Shown: in pieces, positions 27,321-37,427 of the stretch
Layout: every line of letters begins with the position of its first letter
Numbering within the stretch: position 1 is the first letter of the stretch
Source of the DNA: Brachycybe producta
Lineage: Eukaryota > Arthropoda > Diplopoda > Playtdesmida > Andrognathidae
DNA length: 64,000 bases
NCBI GenBank assembly: GCA_036925085.1
Contig: JAUPFP010000149.1
Location: 81,228 to 145,227, forward strand
Reading direction: 5' to 3'
The notes under the pieces: model-generated
The model's input: only the letters and a program-made list of their open reading frames with translations
Databases searched by the model: none
Told to the model about the DNA's origin: nothing
Position numbers and translations under genes: made by a program

Positions 27321-29385
27321 TGAAGTTGAACTTGAAGGTTAAGTTGAAGTTAAAGTTAAGTTTGAAATTGAAGTTGACATTGAAATTGAAGTTGACATTG
27401 AAATTGAAGTTGAAATTGAAGTTGAAATTGAAGTTGAAATTGAAGTTGAAACTGAAGTTGAAATTGAAGTTGAAATTGAAGTTGAAATTGAAGTTGAAAT
27501 TGAAGTTGAAATTGAAGTTGAAACTGAAGTTGAAGTTGAAGTTGAAATTGAAGTTGAAATTGAAGTTGAAATTGAAGTTGAAATTGAAGTTGAAATTGAA
27601 GTAGAAATTGAAGATGAAATTGAAGTTGAAATTCAAGTTGAAATTGAAGTTGAAATTGAAGTTGAAATTGAAGTTGAAATTGAAGTTGAAATTGAAGTTG
27701 AAATTGAAGTTAAAATTGAAGTTGAAACTGAAGTTGAAATTGAAGTTGTAATTGAAGTTGAAATTGAAGTTAAAATTGAAGTTGAAATTGATGTTAAAAT
27801 TGAAGTTGAAGTTGAAATTGAAGTTGAAATTGAAGTCGAAATTGAAATCAAAGTTGATATTGAAGTTAAAATTGAAGTTGAAATTGATGTTGAAATTGAA
27901 GTTGAAATTGAAGTTGAAATTGAAGTTGAAATTGAAGTTGAAATTGAAGTTGAAATTGAAGTTGAAATTGAAGTTGAAATTGAAGTTGAAATTGAAGTTG
28001 AAATTGATGTTGAAATTGAAGTTGAAATTGAAGTTAAAATTGAAGTTTAAGTTTAAGTTGAAGTTAAAGTTGAAGTTAAGTTAAATTTGAAGTTGAACTT
28101 GAAGGTTAAGTTGAAGTTAAAGTTAAGTTTGAAATTGAAGTTGACATTGAAATTGAAGTTGACATTGAAATTGAAGTTGAAATTGAAGTTGAAATTTAAG
28201 TTGAAATTGAAGTTGAAACTGAAGTTGAAATTGAAGTTGAAATTGAAGTTGAAATTGAAGTTGAAATTGAAGTTGAAATTGAAGTTGAAACTGAAGTTGA
28301 AGTTGAAGTTGAAATTGAAGTTGAAATTGAAGTTGAAATTGAAGTTGAAATTGAAGTTGAAATTGAAGTTGAAATTGAAGTTGAAATTGAAGTAGAAATT
28401 GAAGTTGAAATTGAAGTTGAAATTGAAGTTGAAATTGAAGTTGAAATTGAAGTTGAAATTGAAGTTGAAATTGAAGTTGAAATTGAAGTTGAAATTGAAG
28501 TTAAAATTGAAGTTGAAACTGAAGTTGAAATTGAAGTTGTAATTGAAGTTGAAATTGAAGTTAAAATTGAAGTTGAAATTGATGTTAAAATTGAAGTTGA
28601 AGTTGAAATTGAAGTTGAAATTGAAGTCGAAATTGAAATCAAAGTTGATATTGAAGTTAAAATTGAAGTTGAAATTGAAGTTGAAATTGAAGTTGAAATT
28701 GAAGTTGAAATTGAAGTTGAAATTGAAGTTGAAATTGAAGTTGAAATTGATGTTGAAATTGAAGTTGAAATTGAAGTTAAAATTGAAGTTTAAGTTTAAG
28801 TTGAAGTTAAAGTTGAAGTTAAGTTAAATTTGAAGTTGAACTTGAAGGTTAAGTTGAAGTTAAAGTTAAGTTTGAAATTGAAGTTGACATTGAAATTGAA
28901 GTTGACATTGAAATTGAAGTTGAAATTGAAGTTGAAATTTAAGTTGAAATTGAAGTTGAAACTGAAGTTGAAATTGAAGTTGAAATTGAAGTTGAAATTG
29001 AAGTTGAAATTGAAGTTGAAATTGAAGTTGAAACTGAAGTTGAAGTTGAAGTTGAAATTGAAGTTGAAATTGAAGTTGAAATTGAAGTTGAAATTGAAGT
29101 TGAAATTGAAGTTGAAATTGAAGTTGAAATTGAAGTAGAAATTGAAGTTGAAATTGAAGTTGAAATTGAAGTTGAAATTGAAGTTGAAATTGAAGTTGAA
29201 ATTGAAGTTGAAATTGAAGTTGAAATTGAAGTTGAAATTGAAGTTAAAATTGAAGTTGAAACTGAAGTTGAAATTGAAGTTGTAATTGAAGTTGAAATTG
29301 AAGTTAAAATTGAAGTTGAAATTGATGTTAAAATTGAAGTTGAAGTTGAAATTGAAGTTGAAATTGAAGTCGAAATTGAAATCAA
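27286..29385 (+). repeat. 743-bp tandem repeat
   Basis: A unit opening with GAAGTTAAGTTAAATTTG and GAACTTGAAGGTTAAG repeats at 27320, 28087 and 28830 (spacings 767 and 743). Each copy carries two GTTGACATTG motifs, a GAAATTTAAGTTG or similar variant, and a GAAGTAGAAATTG variant. A related copy starts at 35661. Confidence 0.7.
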
Positions 29386-30999
29386 AGTTGATATTGAAGT
29401 TAAAATTGAAGTTGAAATTGATGTTGAAATTGAAGTTGAAATTGAAGTAGAAATTGAAGTTGAAATTGAAGTTGAAATTGAAGTTGAAATTGAAGTTAAA
29501 ATTGAAGTTGAAATTGAAGTTGAAATTGAAGTTGAAATTGAAGTTAAAATTGAAGTTAAAATTGAAGTTAAGGTTAAGGTTAAAGTTGAAGTTGAAGTTG
29601 AATTTGAAGTTGAAATTGAAGTTGAAATTGAAGTTGAATTTGAAGTTAAAATTGAAGTTAAAATTGAAGTTTAAGTTGAAGTTGAAGTTAAAGTTGAAGT
29701 TGAAGTTAAAGTTGAAGTTGAAGTTAAATTTGAAGTTGAACTTGAATGTAAAGTTGAAGTTGAAGTTAAGTTTGAAATTGAAATTGACATTGAACTTGAA
29801 GTCAACATTGAAATTGAAGTTGAAATTGAAGTTGAAATTGAAGTTGAAATTGAAGTTGAAATTGAAGTTGAAGTTGAAGTTGAATTTGAAGTTGAAATTG
29901 AAGTTTAAGTTTAATTGAAGTTAAAGTTGAAGTTGAAGTTGAATTTGAAGTTGAACTTGAAAGTGAAGTTAAAGTTGAAGTTGAAGTTAAGTTGAAGTTG
30001 AAGTTAAGTTTGAAATTGAAGTGGAAGTTGAAATTGAAGTTGAAATTGAAGTTGAAATTGAAGTTGAAATTGAAGTTGAAATTGAAGTTGAAATTGAAGT
30101 TGAAATTGAAGTTGAATTTGAAGTTGAAATTGAAGTTAAAATTGAAGTTGAAACTGAAGTTGAAATTGAAGTTGTAATTGAAGTTGAAATTGAAGTTGAA
30201 ATTGAAGTTGAAATTGAAGTTAAAATTGAAGTTTAAGTTGAAGTTGAAGTTAAAGTTGAAGTTGATGTTAAATTTGAAGTTGAACTTGAATGTAAAGTTG
30301 AAGTTGAAGTTAAGTTTGAAATTGAAATTGACATTGAACTTGAAGTCGACATTGAAATTGAAGTTGAAATTGAAGTTGAAATTGAAGTTGAAATTGAAGT
30401 TGAAATTGAAGTTGAAATTGAAGTTGAAGTTGAAGTTGAATTTGAAGTTGAAATTGAAGTTTAAGTTTAATTGAAGTTAAAGTTGAAGTTGAAGTTCAAT
30501 TTGAAGTTGAACTTGAAAGTGAAGTTAAAGTTGAAGTTGAAGTTAAGTTGAAGTTGAAGTTAAGTTTGAAATTGAAGTGGAAGTTGAAATTGAAGTTGAA
30601 ATTGAAGTTGAAATTGAAGTTGAAATTGAAGTTGAAATTGAAGTTGAAATTGAAGTTGAAATTGAAGTTGAAATTGAAGTTGAAATTGAAGTTGAAATTG
30701 AAGTTGAAATTGAAGTTGAAATTGAAGTTGAAACTGAAGTTGAAATTGAAGTTGTAATTGAAGTTGAAATTGAAGTTAAAATTGAAGTTGAAATTGATGT
30801 TAAAATTGAAGTTGAAGTTGAAATTGAAGTTGAAATTGAAGTTGAAATTGAAGTTGAAATTGAAGTTGAAATTGAAGTTGAAATTGAAGTTGAAGTTGAA
30901 GTTGAATTTGAAGTTGAAATTGAAGTTTAAGTTTAATTGAAGTTAAAGTTGAAGTTGAAGTTCAGTTTGAAGTTGAACTTGAAAGAAGTTAAAGTTGAA

Positions 31000-33900
31000 G
31001 TTGAAGTTAAGTTGAAGTTGAAGTTAAGTTTGAAATTGAAGTGGAAGTTGAAATTAAAGTTGAAATTGAAGTTGAAATTGAAGTTGAAATTGAAGTTGAA
31101 ATTGAAGTTGAAATTGAAGTTGAAATTGAAGTTGAAATTGAAGTTGAAAATGAAGTTGAAATTGAAGTTGAAATTGAAGTTGAAATTGAAGTTGAAATTG
31201 AAGTTGAAATTGAAGTTGAAATTGAAGTTGAAATTGAAGTTGAAATTGAAGTTGAAATTGAAGTTGAAATTGAAGTTAAAATTGAAGTTGAAACTGAAGT
31301 TGAAATTGAAGTTGAAATTGAAGTTGAAATTTAAGTTGAAATTTAAGTTGAAATTGAAGTTGAAATTGAAGTTGAAAATGAAGTTGAAATTGAAGTTGAA
31401 ATTGAAGTTGAAATTGAAGTTGAAATTGAAGTTGAAATTGAAGTTGAAATTAAAGTTGAATTTGAAGTTGAAATTGAAGTTAAAATTGAAGTTGAAACTG
31501 AAGTTGAAATTGAAGTTAAAATTGAATTTTAAGTTGAAGTTGAAGTTAAAGTTGAAGTTGAAGTTAAATTTGAAGTTGAACTTGAATGTAAAGTTGAAGT
31601 TGAAGTTAAGTTTGAAATTGAAGTTGAAATTGAAGTTGAAATTGAAGTTGAAATTGAAGTTGAAATTGAAGTTGAAGTTGAAGTTGAAATTGAAGTTGAA
31701 ATTGAAGTTGAAATTGAAGTTAAAATTGAAGTTTAAGTTTAAGTTAAGGTTAAGGTTAAAGTTGAAGTTGAAGTTAAATTTGAAGTTGAACTTGAATGTA
31801 AAGTTGAAGTTGAAGTTAAGTTTGAAATTGAAGTTGAAATTGAAGTTGAAATTGAAGTTGAAATTGAAGTTGAAATTGAAGTTGAAATTGAAGTTGAAAT
31901 TGAAGTTGAAATTGAAGTTGAAATTGAAGTTGAAATTGAAGTTGAAATTGAAGTTGAAATTGAAGTTGAAATTGAAGTTGAAATTGAAGTTGAAATTGAA
32001 GTTGAAATTGAAGTTGAAATTGAAGTTGAAATCGAAGTTGAAATTGAAGTCGAAATTGAAATCAAAGTTGATATTGAAGTTAAAATTGAAGTTGAAATTG
32101 ATGTTGAAATTGAAGCTGAAATTGAAGTTAAAATTGAAGTTTAAGTTTAAGTTAAGGTTAAGGTTAAAGTTGAAGTTGAAGTTGAATTTGAAGTTGAAAT
32201 TGAAGTTGAAATTGAAGTTGAATTTGAAGTTAAAATTGAAGTTAAAATTGAAGTTTAAGTTGAAGTTGAAGTTAAAATTGAAGTTGAAGTTAAATTTGAA
32301 GTTGAACTTGAACGTAAAGTTGAAGTTGAAGTTAAGTTTGAAATTGAAATTGACATTGAACTTGAAGTCGACATTGAAATTGAAGTTGAAATTGAAGTTG
32401 AAATTGAAGTTGAAATTGAAGTTGAAATTGAAGTTGAAATTGAAGTTGAAATTGAAGTTGAAATTGAAGTTGAAATTGAAGTTGAAATTGAAGTTGAAAT
32501 TGAAGTTGAAATTGAAGTTGAAATTGAAGTTGAAATTGAAGTTGAAATTGAAGTTAAAATTGAAGTTGAAACTGAAGTTGAAATTGAAGTTGAAATTGAA
32601 GTTGAAATTGAAGTTGAAATTGAAGTTGAAATTGAAGTTGAAATTGAAGTTGAAATTGAAGTTGAAATTGAAGTTGAAATTGAAGTTGAAATTGAAGTTG
32701 AAATTGAAGTTGAAATTGAAGTTGAAATTGAAGTTGAAATTGAAGTTGAAATTGAAGTTGAAATTGAAGTTGAAATTGAAGTTGAAATTGAAGTTGAAAT
32801 TGAAGTTGAAATTGAAGTTGAAATTGAAGTTGAAATTGAAGTTGAAATCGAAGTTGAAATTGAAGTCGAAATTGAAATCAAAGTTGATATTGAAGTTAAA
32901 ATTGAAGTTGAAATTGAAGTTGAAATTGAAGTTGAAATTGAAGTTGAAATTGAAGTTGAAATTTAAGTTGAAATTGAAGTTGAAATTGAAGTTGAAAATG
33001 AAGTTGAAATTGAAGTTGAAATTGAAGTTGAAATTGAAGTTGAAATTGAAGTTGAAATTGAAGTTGAATTTGAAGTTGAAATTGAAGTTAAAATTGAAGT
33101 TGAAACTGAAGTTGAAATTGAAGTTAAAATTGAATTTTAAGTTGAAGTTGAAGTTAAAGTTGAAGTTGAAGTTAAATTTGAAGTTGAACTTGAATGTAAA
33201 GTTGAAGTTGAAGTTAAGTTTGAAATTGAAGTTGAAATTGAAGTTGAAATTGAAGTTGAAATTGAAGTTGAAGTTGAAGTTGAAATTGAAGTTGAAATTG
33301 AAGTTGAAATTGAAGTTAAAATTGAAGTTTAAGTTTAAGTTAAGGTTAAGGTTAAAGTTGAAGTTGAAGTTAAATTTGAAGTTGAACTTGAATGTAAAGT
33401 TGAAGTTGAAGTTAAGTTTGAAATTGAAGTTGAAATTGAAGTTGAAATTGAAGTTGAAATTGAAGTTGAAATTGAAGTTGAAATTGAAGTTGAAATTGAA
33501 GTTGAAATTGAAGTTGAAATTGAAGTTGAAATTGAAGTTGAAATTGAAGTTGAAATTGAAGTTGAAATTGAAGTTGAAATTGAAGTTGAAATTGAAGTTG
33601 AAATTGAAGTTGAAATTGAAGTTGAAATTGAAGTTGAAATCGAAGTTGAAATTGAAGTCGAAATTGAAATCAAAGTTGATATTGAAGTTAAAATTGAAGT
33701 TGAAATTGATGTTGAAATTGAAGCTGAAATTGAAGTTAAAATTGAAGTTTAAGTTTAAGTTAAGGTTAAGGTTAAAGTTGAAGTTGAAGTTGAATTTGAA
33801 GTTGAAATTGAAGTTGAAATTGAAGTTGAATTTGAAGTTAAAATTGAAGTTAAAATTGAAGTTTAAGTTGAAGTTGAAGTTAAAATTGAAGTTGAAGTTA

Positions 33901-35350
33901 ATTTTGAAGTTGAACTTGAACGTAAAGTTGAAGTTGAAGTTAAGTTTGAAATTGAAATTGACATTGAACTTGAAGTCGACATTGAAATTGAAGTTGAAAT
34001 TGAAGTTGAAATTGAAGTTGAAATTGAAGTTGAAATTGAAGTTGAAATTGAAGTTGAAATTGAAGTTGAAATTGAAGTTGAAATTGAAGTTGAAATTGAA
34101 GTTGAAATTGAAGTTGAAATTGAAGTTGAAATTGAAGTTGAAATTGAAGTTAAAATTGAAGTTGAAACTGAAGTTGAAATTGAAGTTGAAATTGAAGTTG
34201 AAATTGAAGTTGAAATTGAAGTTGAAATTGAAGTTGAAATTGAAGTTGAAATTGAAGTTGAAATTGAAGTTGAAATTGAAGTTGAAATTGAAGTTGAAAT
34301 TGAAGTTGAAATTGAAGTTGAAATTGAAGTTGAAATTGAAGTTGAAATTGAAGTTGAAATTGAAGTTGAAATTGAAGTTGAAATCGAAGTTGAAATTGAA
34401 GTCGAAATTGAAATCAAAGTTGATATTGAAGTTAAAATTGAAGTTGAAATTGATGTTGAAATTGAAGCTAAAATTGAAGTTAAAATTGAAGTTTAAGTTT
34501 AAGTTAAGGTTAAGGTTAAAGTTGAAGTTGAAGTTGAATTTGAAGTTGAAATTGAAATTGAAATTGAAGTTGAATTTGAAGTTAAAATTGAAGTTAAAAT
34601 TGAAGTTGAAGTTGAAGTTGAAGTTAAAATTGAAGTTGAAGTTAAATTTGAAGTTGAACTTGAACGTAAAGTTGAAGTTGAAGTTAAGTTTGAAAATGAA
34701 ATTGACATTGAACTTGAAGTCGACATTGAAATTGAAGTTGAAATTGAAGTTGAAATTGAAGTTGAAATTGAAGTTGAAATTGAAGTTGAAATTGAAGTTG
34801 AAATTGAAGTTGAAATTGAAGTTGAAATTGAAGTTGAAATTGAAGTTGAAATTGAAGTTGAAATTGAAGTTGAAATTGAAGTTAAAATTGAAGTTGAAAC
34901 TGAAGTTGAAATTGAAGTTGAAATTGAAGTTGAAATTGAAGTTGAAATTTAAGTTGAAATTGAAGTTGAAAATGAAGTTGAAATTGAAGTTGAAATTGAA
35001 GTTGAAATTGAAGTTGAAATTGAAGTTGAAATTGAAGTTGAATTTGAAGTTGAAATTGAAGTTAAAATTGAAGTTGAAACTGAAGTTGAAATTGAAGTTA
35101 AAATTGAATTTTAAGTTGAAGTTGAAGTTAAAGTTGAAGTTGAAGTTAAATTTGAAGTTGAACTTGAATGTAAAGTTGAAGTTGAAGTTAAGTTTGAAAT
35201 TGAAGTTGAAATTGAAGTTGAAATTGAAGTTGAAATTGAAGTTGAAATTGAAGTTGAAGTTGAAGTTGAAATTGAAGTTGAAATTGAAGTTGAAATTGAA
35301 GTTAAAATTGAAGTTTAAGTTTAAGTTAAGGTTAAGGTTAAAGTAGAAGT
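31000..35350 (+). repeat. About 1608-bp higher-order repeat
   Basis: Cassettes at 31739-32881 recur at 33335-34417, offset about 1596-1608 bp, including the GAACGTAAAG and GTCGAC markers (32368 and 33976). A third, altered copy begins near 34500. One spurious Lys-Leu frame of 1469 codons (30937-35346) spans the block because every unit change here is a multiple of three. Confidence 0.65.
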
Positions 35351-36547
35351 TGAAGTTAAATTTGAAGTTGAACTTGAATGTAAAGTTGAAGTTGAAGTTA
35401 AGTTTGAAATTGAAGTTGAAATTGAAGTTGAAATTGAAGTTGAAATTGAAGTTGAAATTGAAGTTGAAATTGAAGTTGAAATTGAAGTTGAAATTGAAGT
35501 TGAAATTGAAGTTGAAATTGAAGTTGAAATTGAAGTTGAAATTGAAGTTGAAATTGAAGTTGAAATTAAAGTTGAAATTGATGTTGAAATTGAAGTTGAA
35601 ATTGAAGTTAAAATTGAAGTTTAAGTTTAAGTTGAAGTTAAAGTTGAAGTTAAGTTAAATTTGAAGTTGAACTTGAAGGTTAAGTTGAAGTTAAAGTTAA
35701 GTTTGAAATTGAAGTTGACATTGAAATTGAAGTTGACATTGAAATTGAAGTTGAAATTGAAGTTGAAATTGAAGTTGAAATTGAAGTTGAAATTGAAGTT
35801 GAAATTGAAGTTGAAATTGAAGTTGAAATTGAAGTTGAAATTGAAGTTGAAATTGAAGTTGAAATTGAAGTTAAAATTGAAGTTGAAACTGAAGTTGAAA
35901 TTGAAGTTGTAATTGAAGTTGAAATTGAAGTTAAAATTGAAGTTGAAATTGATGTTGAAATTGAAGTTGAAATTGAAGTAGAAATTGAAGTTGAAATTGA
36001 AGTTGAAATTGAAGTTGAAATTGAAGTTGAAATTGAAGTTGAAATTGAAGTTGAAATTGAAGTTGAAATTGAAGTTAAAATTGAAGTTTAAGTTTAAGTT
36101 AAGGTTAAGGTTAAAGTTGAAGTTGAAGTTGAATTTGAAGTTGAAATTGAAGTTGAAATTGAAGTTGAATTTGAAGTTAAAATTGAAGTTAAAATTGAAG
36201 TTTAAGTTGAAGTTGAAGTTAAAGTTGAAGTTGAAGTTAAAGTTGAAGTTGAAGTTAAATTTGAAGTTGAACTTGAATGTAAAGTTGAAGTTGAAGTTAA
36301 GTTTGAAATTGAAATTGACATTGAACTTGAAGTCGACATTGAAATTGAAGTTGAAATTGAAGTTGAAATTGAAGTTGAAATTGAAGTTGAAATTGAAGTT
36401 GAAATTGAAGTTGAAGTTGAAGTTGAATTTGAAGTTGAAATTGAAGTTTAAGTTTAATTGAAGTTAAAGTTGAAGTTGAAGTTGAATTTGAAGTTGAACT
36501 TGAAAGTGAAGTTAAAGTTGAAGTTGAAGTTAAGTTGAAGTTGAAGT

Positions 36548-36572
36548 TGTAACGTCCCGCCGGACCGTTACA
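36548..36572. other. Terminal hairpin at the 3' end of the island
   Basis: TGTAACG (36548-36554) and CGTTACA (36566-36572) are perfect inverses. TCC (36555-36557) and GGA (36562-36564) extend the stem across one bulged C, leaving the loop CGCC. The outer end coincides with the satellite junction. Ends of the form TGTAACG...CGTTACA occur at termini of some LTR elements, but no partner long terminal repeat was found at 41300. Confidence 0.6.
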
Positions 36573-36886
36573 ATAACCCCAGTAAGTTCCACGTAAAAAA
36601 CACGAAAAACTTACCGCACAACCGGCTCCTTCCGGGGACGGGACCGTACCCGTAGCCGTCTCCCGCACGGTGCTCCCTGAGTTGTGCCGGCTCCACGGAG
36701 CCACCCTCGACAGACACGACGAAAAACCACGCCACCACGCCGAGAATAACGCGGTAGAACTCCGGTTCTACCGCGAGCCGACACGAAGACCGGCCGAAAC
36801 AAGTCGGAAACAGGACGGTGGTGATACCCCAACCGGTAATCCCACCCTCCCCCGCGGTACTTCCCCAAGAAACGACACGACACGAG
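36573..36886 (-). other. Island 3' flank beyond the poly(A) signal, no gene seen
   Basis: This GC-rich stretch holds another perfect 11-bp hairpin (36750-36760/36765-36775, loop TCCG) and a 7-bp hairpin (36582-36588/36608-36614). Minus-strand frames of 90-116 codons cross it but have no recognisable features and overlap each other. In an LTR-type element it could correspond to an R-U5 region, but nothing proves that. Confidence 0.4.
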
Positions 36887-36922
36887 GTAAGTGATGAAAA
36901 AGTGTATTTATTAAACACTTAC
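36887..36922 (-). terminator. Poly(A) signal AATAAA within a hairpin loop
   Basis: The minus strand reads AATAAA at 36912-36907, about 515 bp downstream of the stop codon of the long frame. It sits in the 9-base loop between AAGTGT (36900-36905) and ACACTT (36915-36920). GTAAGTG (36887-36893) and CACTTAC (36916-36922) offer an alternative longer pairing. Position and strand fit 3' end formation for the island transcript. Confidence 0.55.
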
Positions 36923-36968
36923 GACGTATGAAAGATGAAATACGATGGCAGTAACGATATTTACACAA

Positions 36969-37386
36969 CTTGGCTGGTAATTCTCTACCAGCCAAGCCCC
37001 CATAAATATACAAACAAAAGCCTAATGGCCAAAGGCACAAAAGAAGAAGATGAGGCACTGGCCAGTGGAGGTCTACCTTGACCTCCACCCACAGGTCTAG
37101 TCTTGATCACTGCCTACCACCAACTGCCCAGATCCTGTGGTTGACTAGGCCACAGGAAACCTCCAGGCAACTCCACCTGGAGGGGACAGAGGTCACATCT
37201 GACCTCTCACCCATAGACTTCATGGTGAGAGGTCTGCTGGCACCAAAATGGCGTCCGTCCCAACAGCCTACTGTAGCTGTCAGGCAGACCACCATAGGGA
37301 AATTCGTCTGCTCCACCAAAATTAAAAATGGAGCAGACCAGGTTGCCACAATCCTCTCAACTTCCCTGTTCCGTCTCGGGAACAGG
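36969..37386 (-). other. Hairpin cluster in the 3' non-coding region
   Basis: Seven perfect stem-loops lie in 418 bp between the stop codon and the AATAAA. They are 36969-36979/36986-36996 (11 bp), 37066-37073/37080-37087 (8), 37134-37140/37150-37156 (7), 37160-37167/37176-37183 (8), 37201-37211/37224-37234 (11), 37306-37315/37329-37338 (10) and 37365-37372/37379-37386 (8). Loops are 6 to 13 bases. The first six also lack any plausible reading frame. The arrangement suggests a strongly structured 3' untranslated RNA. Confidence 0.75.
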
Positions 37387-37427
37387 TCAGTCAAGCCAGC
37401 CAGGATTGCTCCCCGAACCTGACCTTC

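Larger units (their letters stand above)
1..36548 (+). repeat. GAAGTT/GAAATT hexamer satellite array, left block
   Basis: The whole stretch is built from 6-bp units, chiefly GAAGTT and GAAATT (often alternating as a 12-bp unit), with variants GTTAAA, GATGTT, GAATTT, GAACTT and GAAACT. The + strand has almost no C; the few C bases sit in diagnostic cassettes (GAAGTCGACATTG, GAAATCGAAG, GAACTTGAATGTAAAG). Array units differ mainly in which cassettes they carry and how many plain 12-bp units lie between them. A 6-bp period keeps two + frames and all three minus frames open, giving spurious Lys-Leu, Glu-Val, Asn-Phe, Thr-Ser and Leu-Gln peptides. I see no gene, RNA gene or other unique sequence inside it. 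It is an ordinary tandem satellite in form, but I do not recognise it as a named family. Confidence 0.95.

Noticed and set aside
30937-35346. Reading frame of 1469 codons coding Lys-Leu repeats, with many similar Lys-Leu, Glu-Val, Ser-Thr, Asn-Phe and Gly-Leu frames
   Set aside because: They follow automatically from 6-bp repeats: several frames of both strands stay open together, with no codon preference, start context or conserved domain.
1-36548. CRISPR array
   Set aside because: Repeats are contiguous hexamers with no unique spacers and no cas genes.
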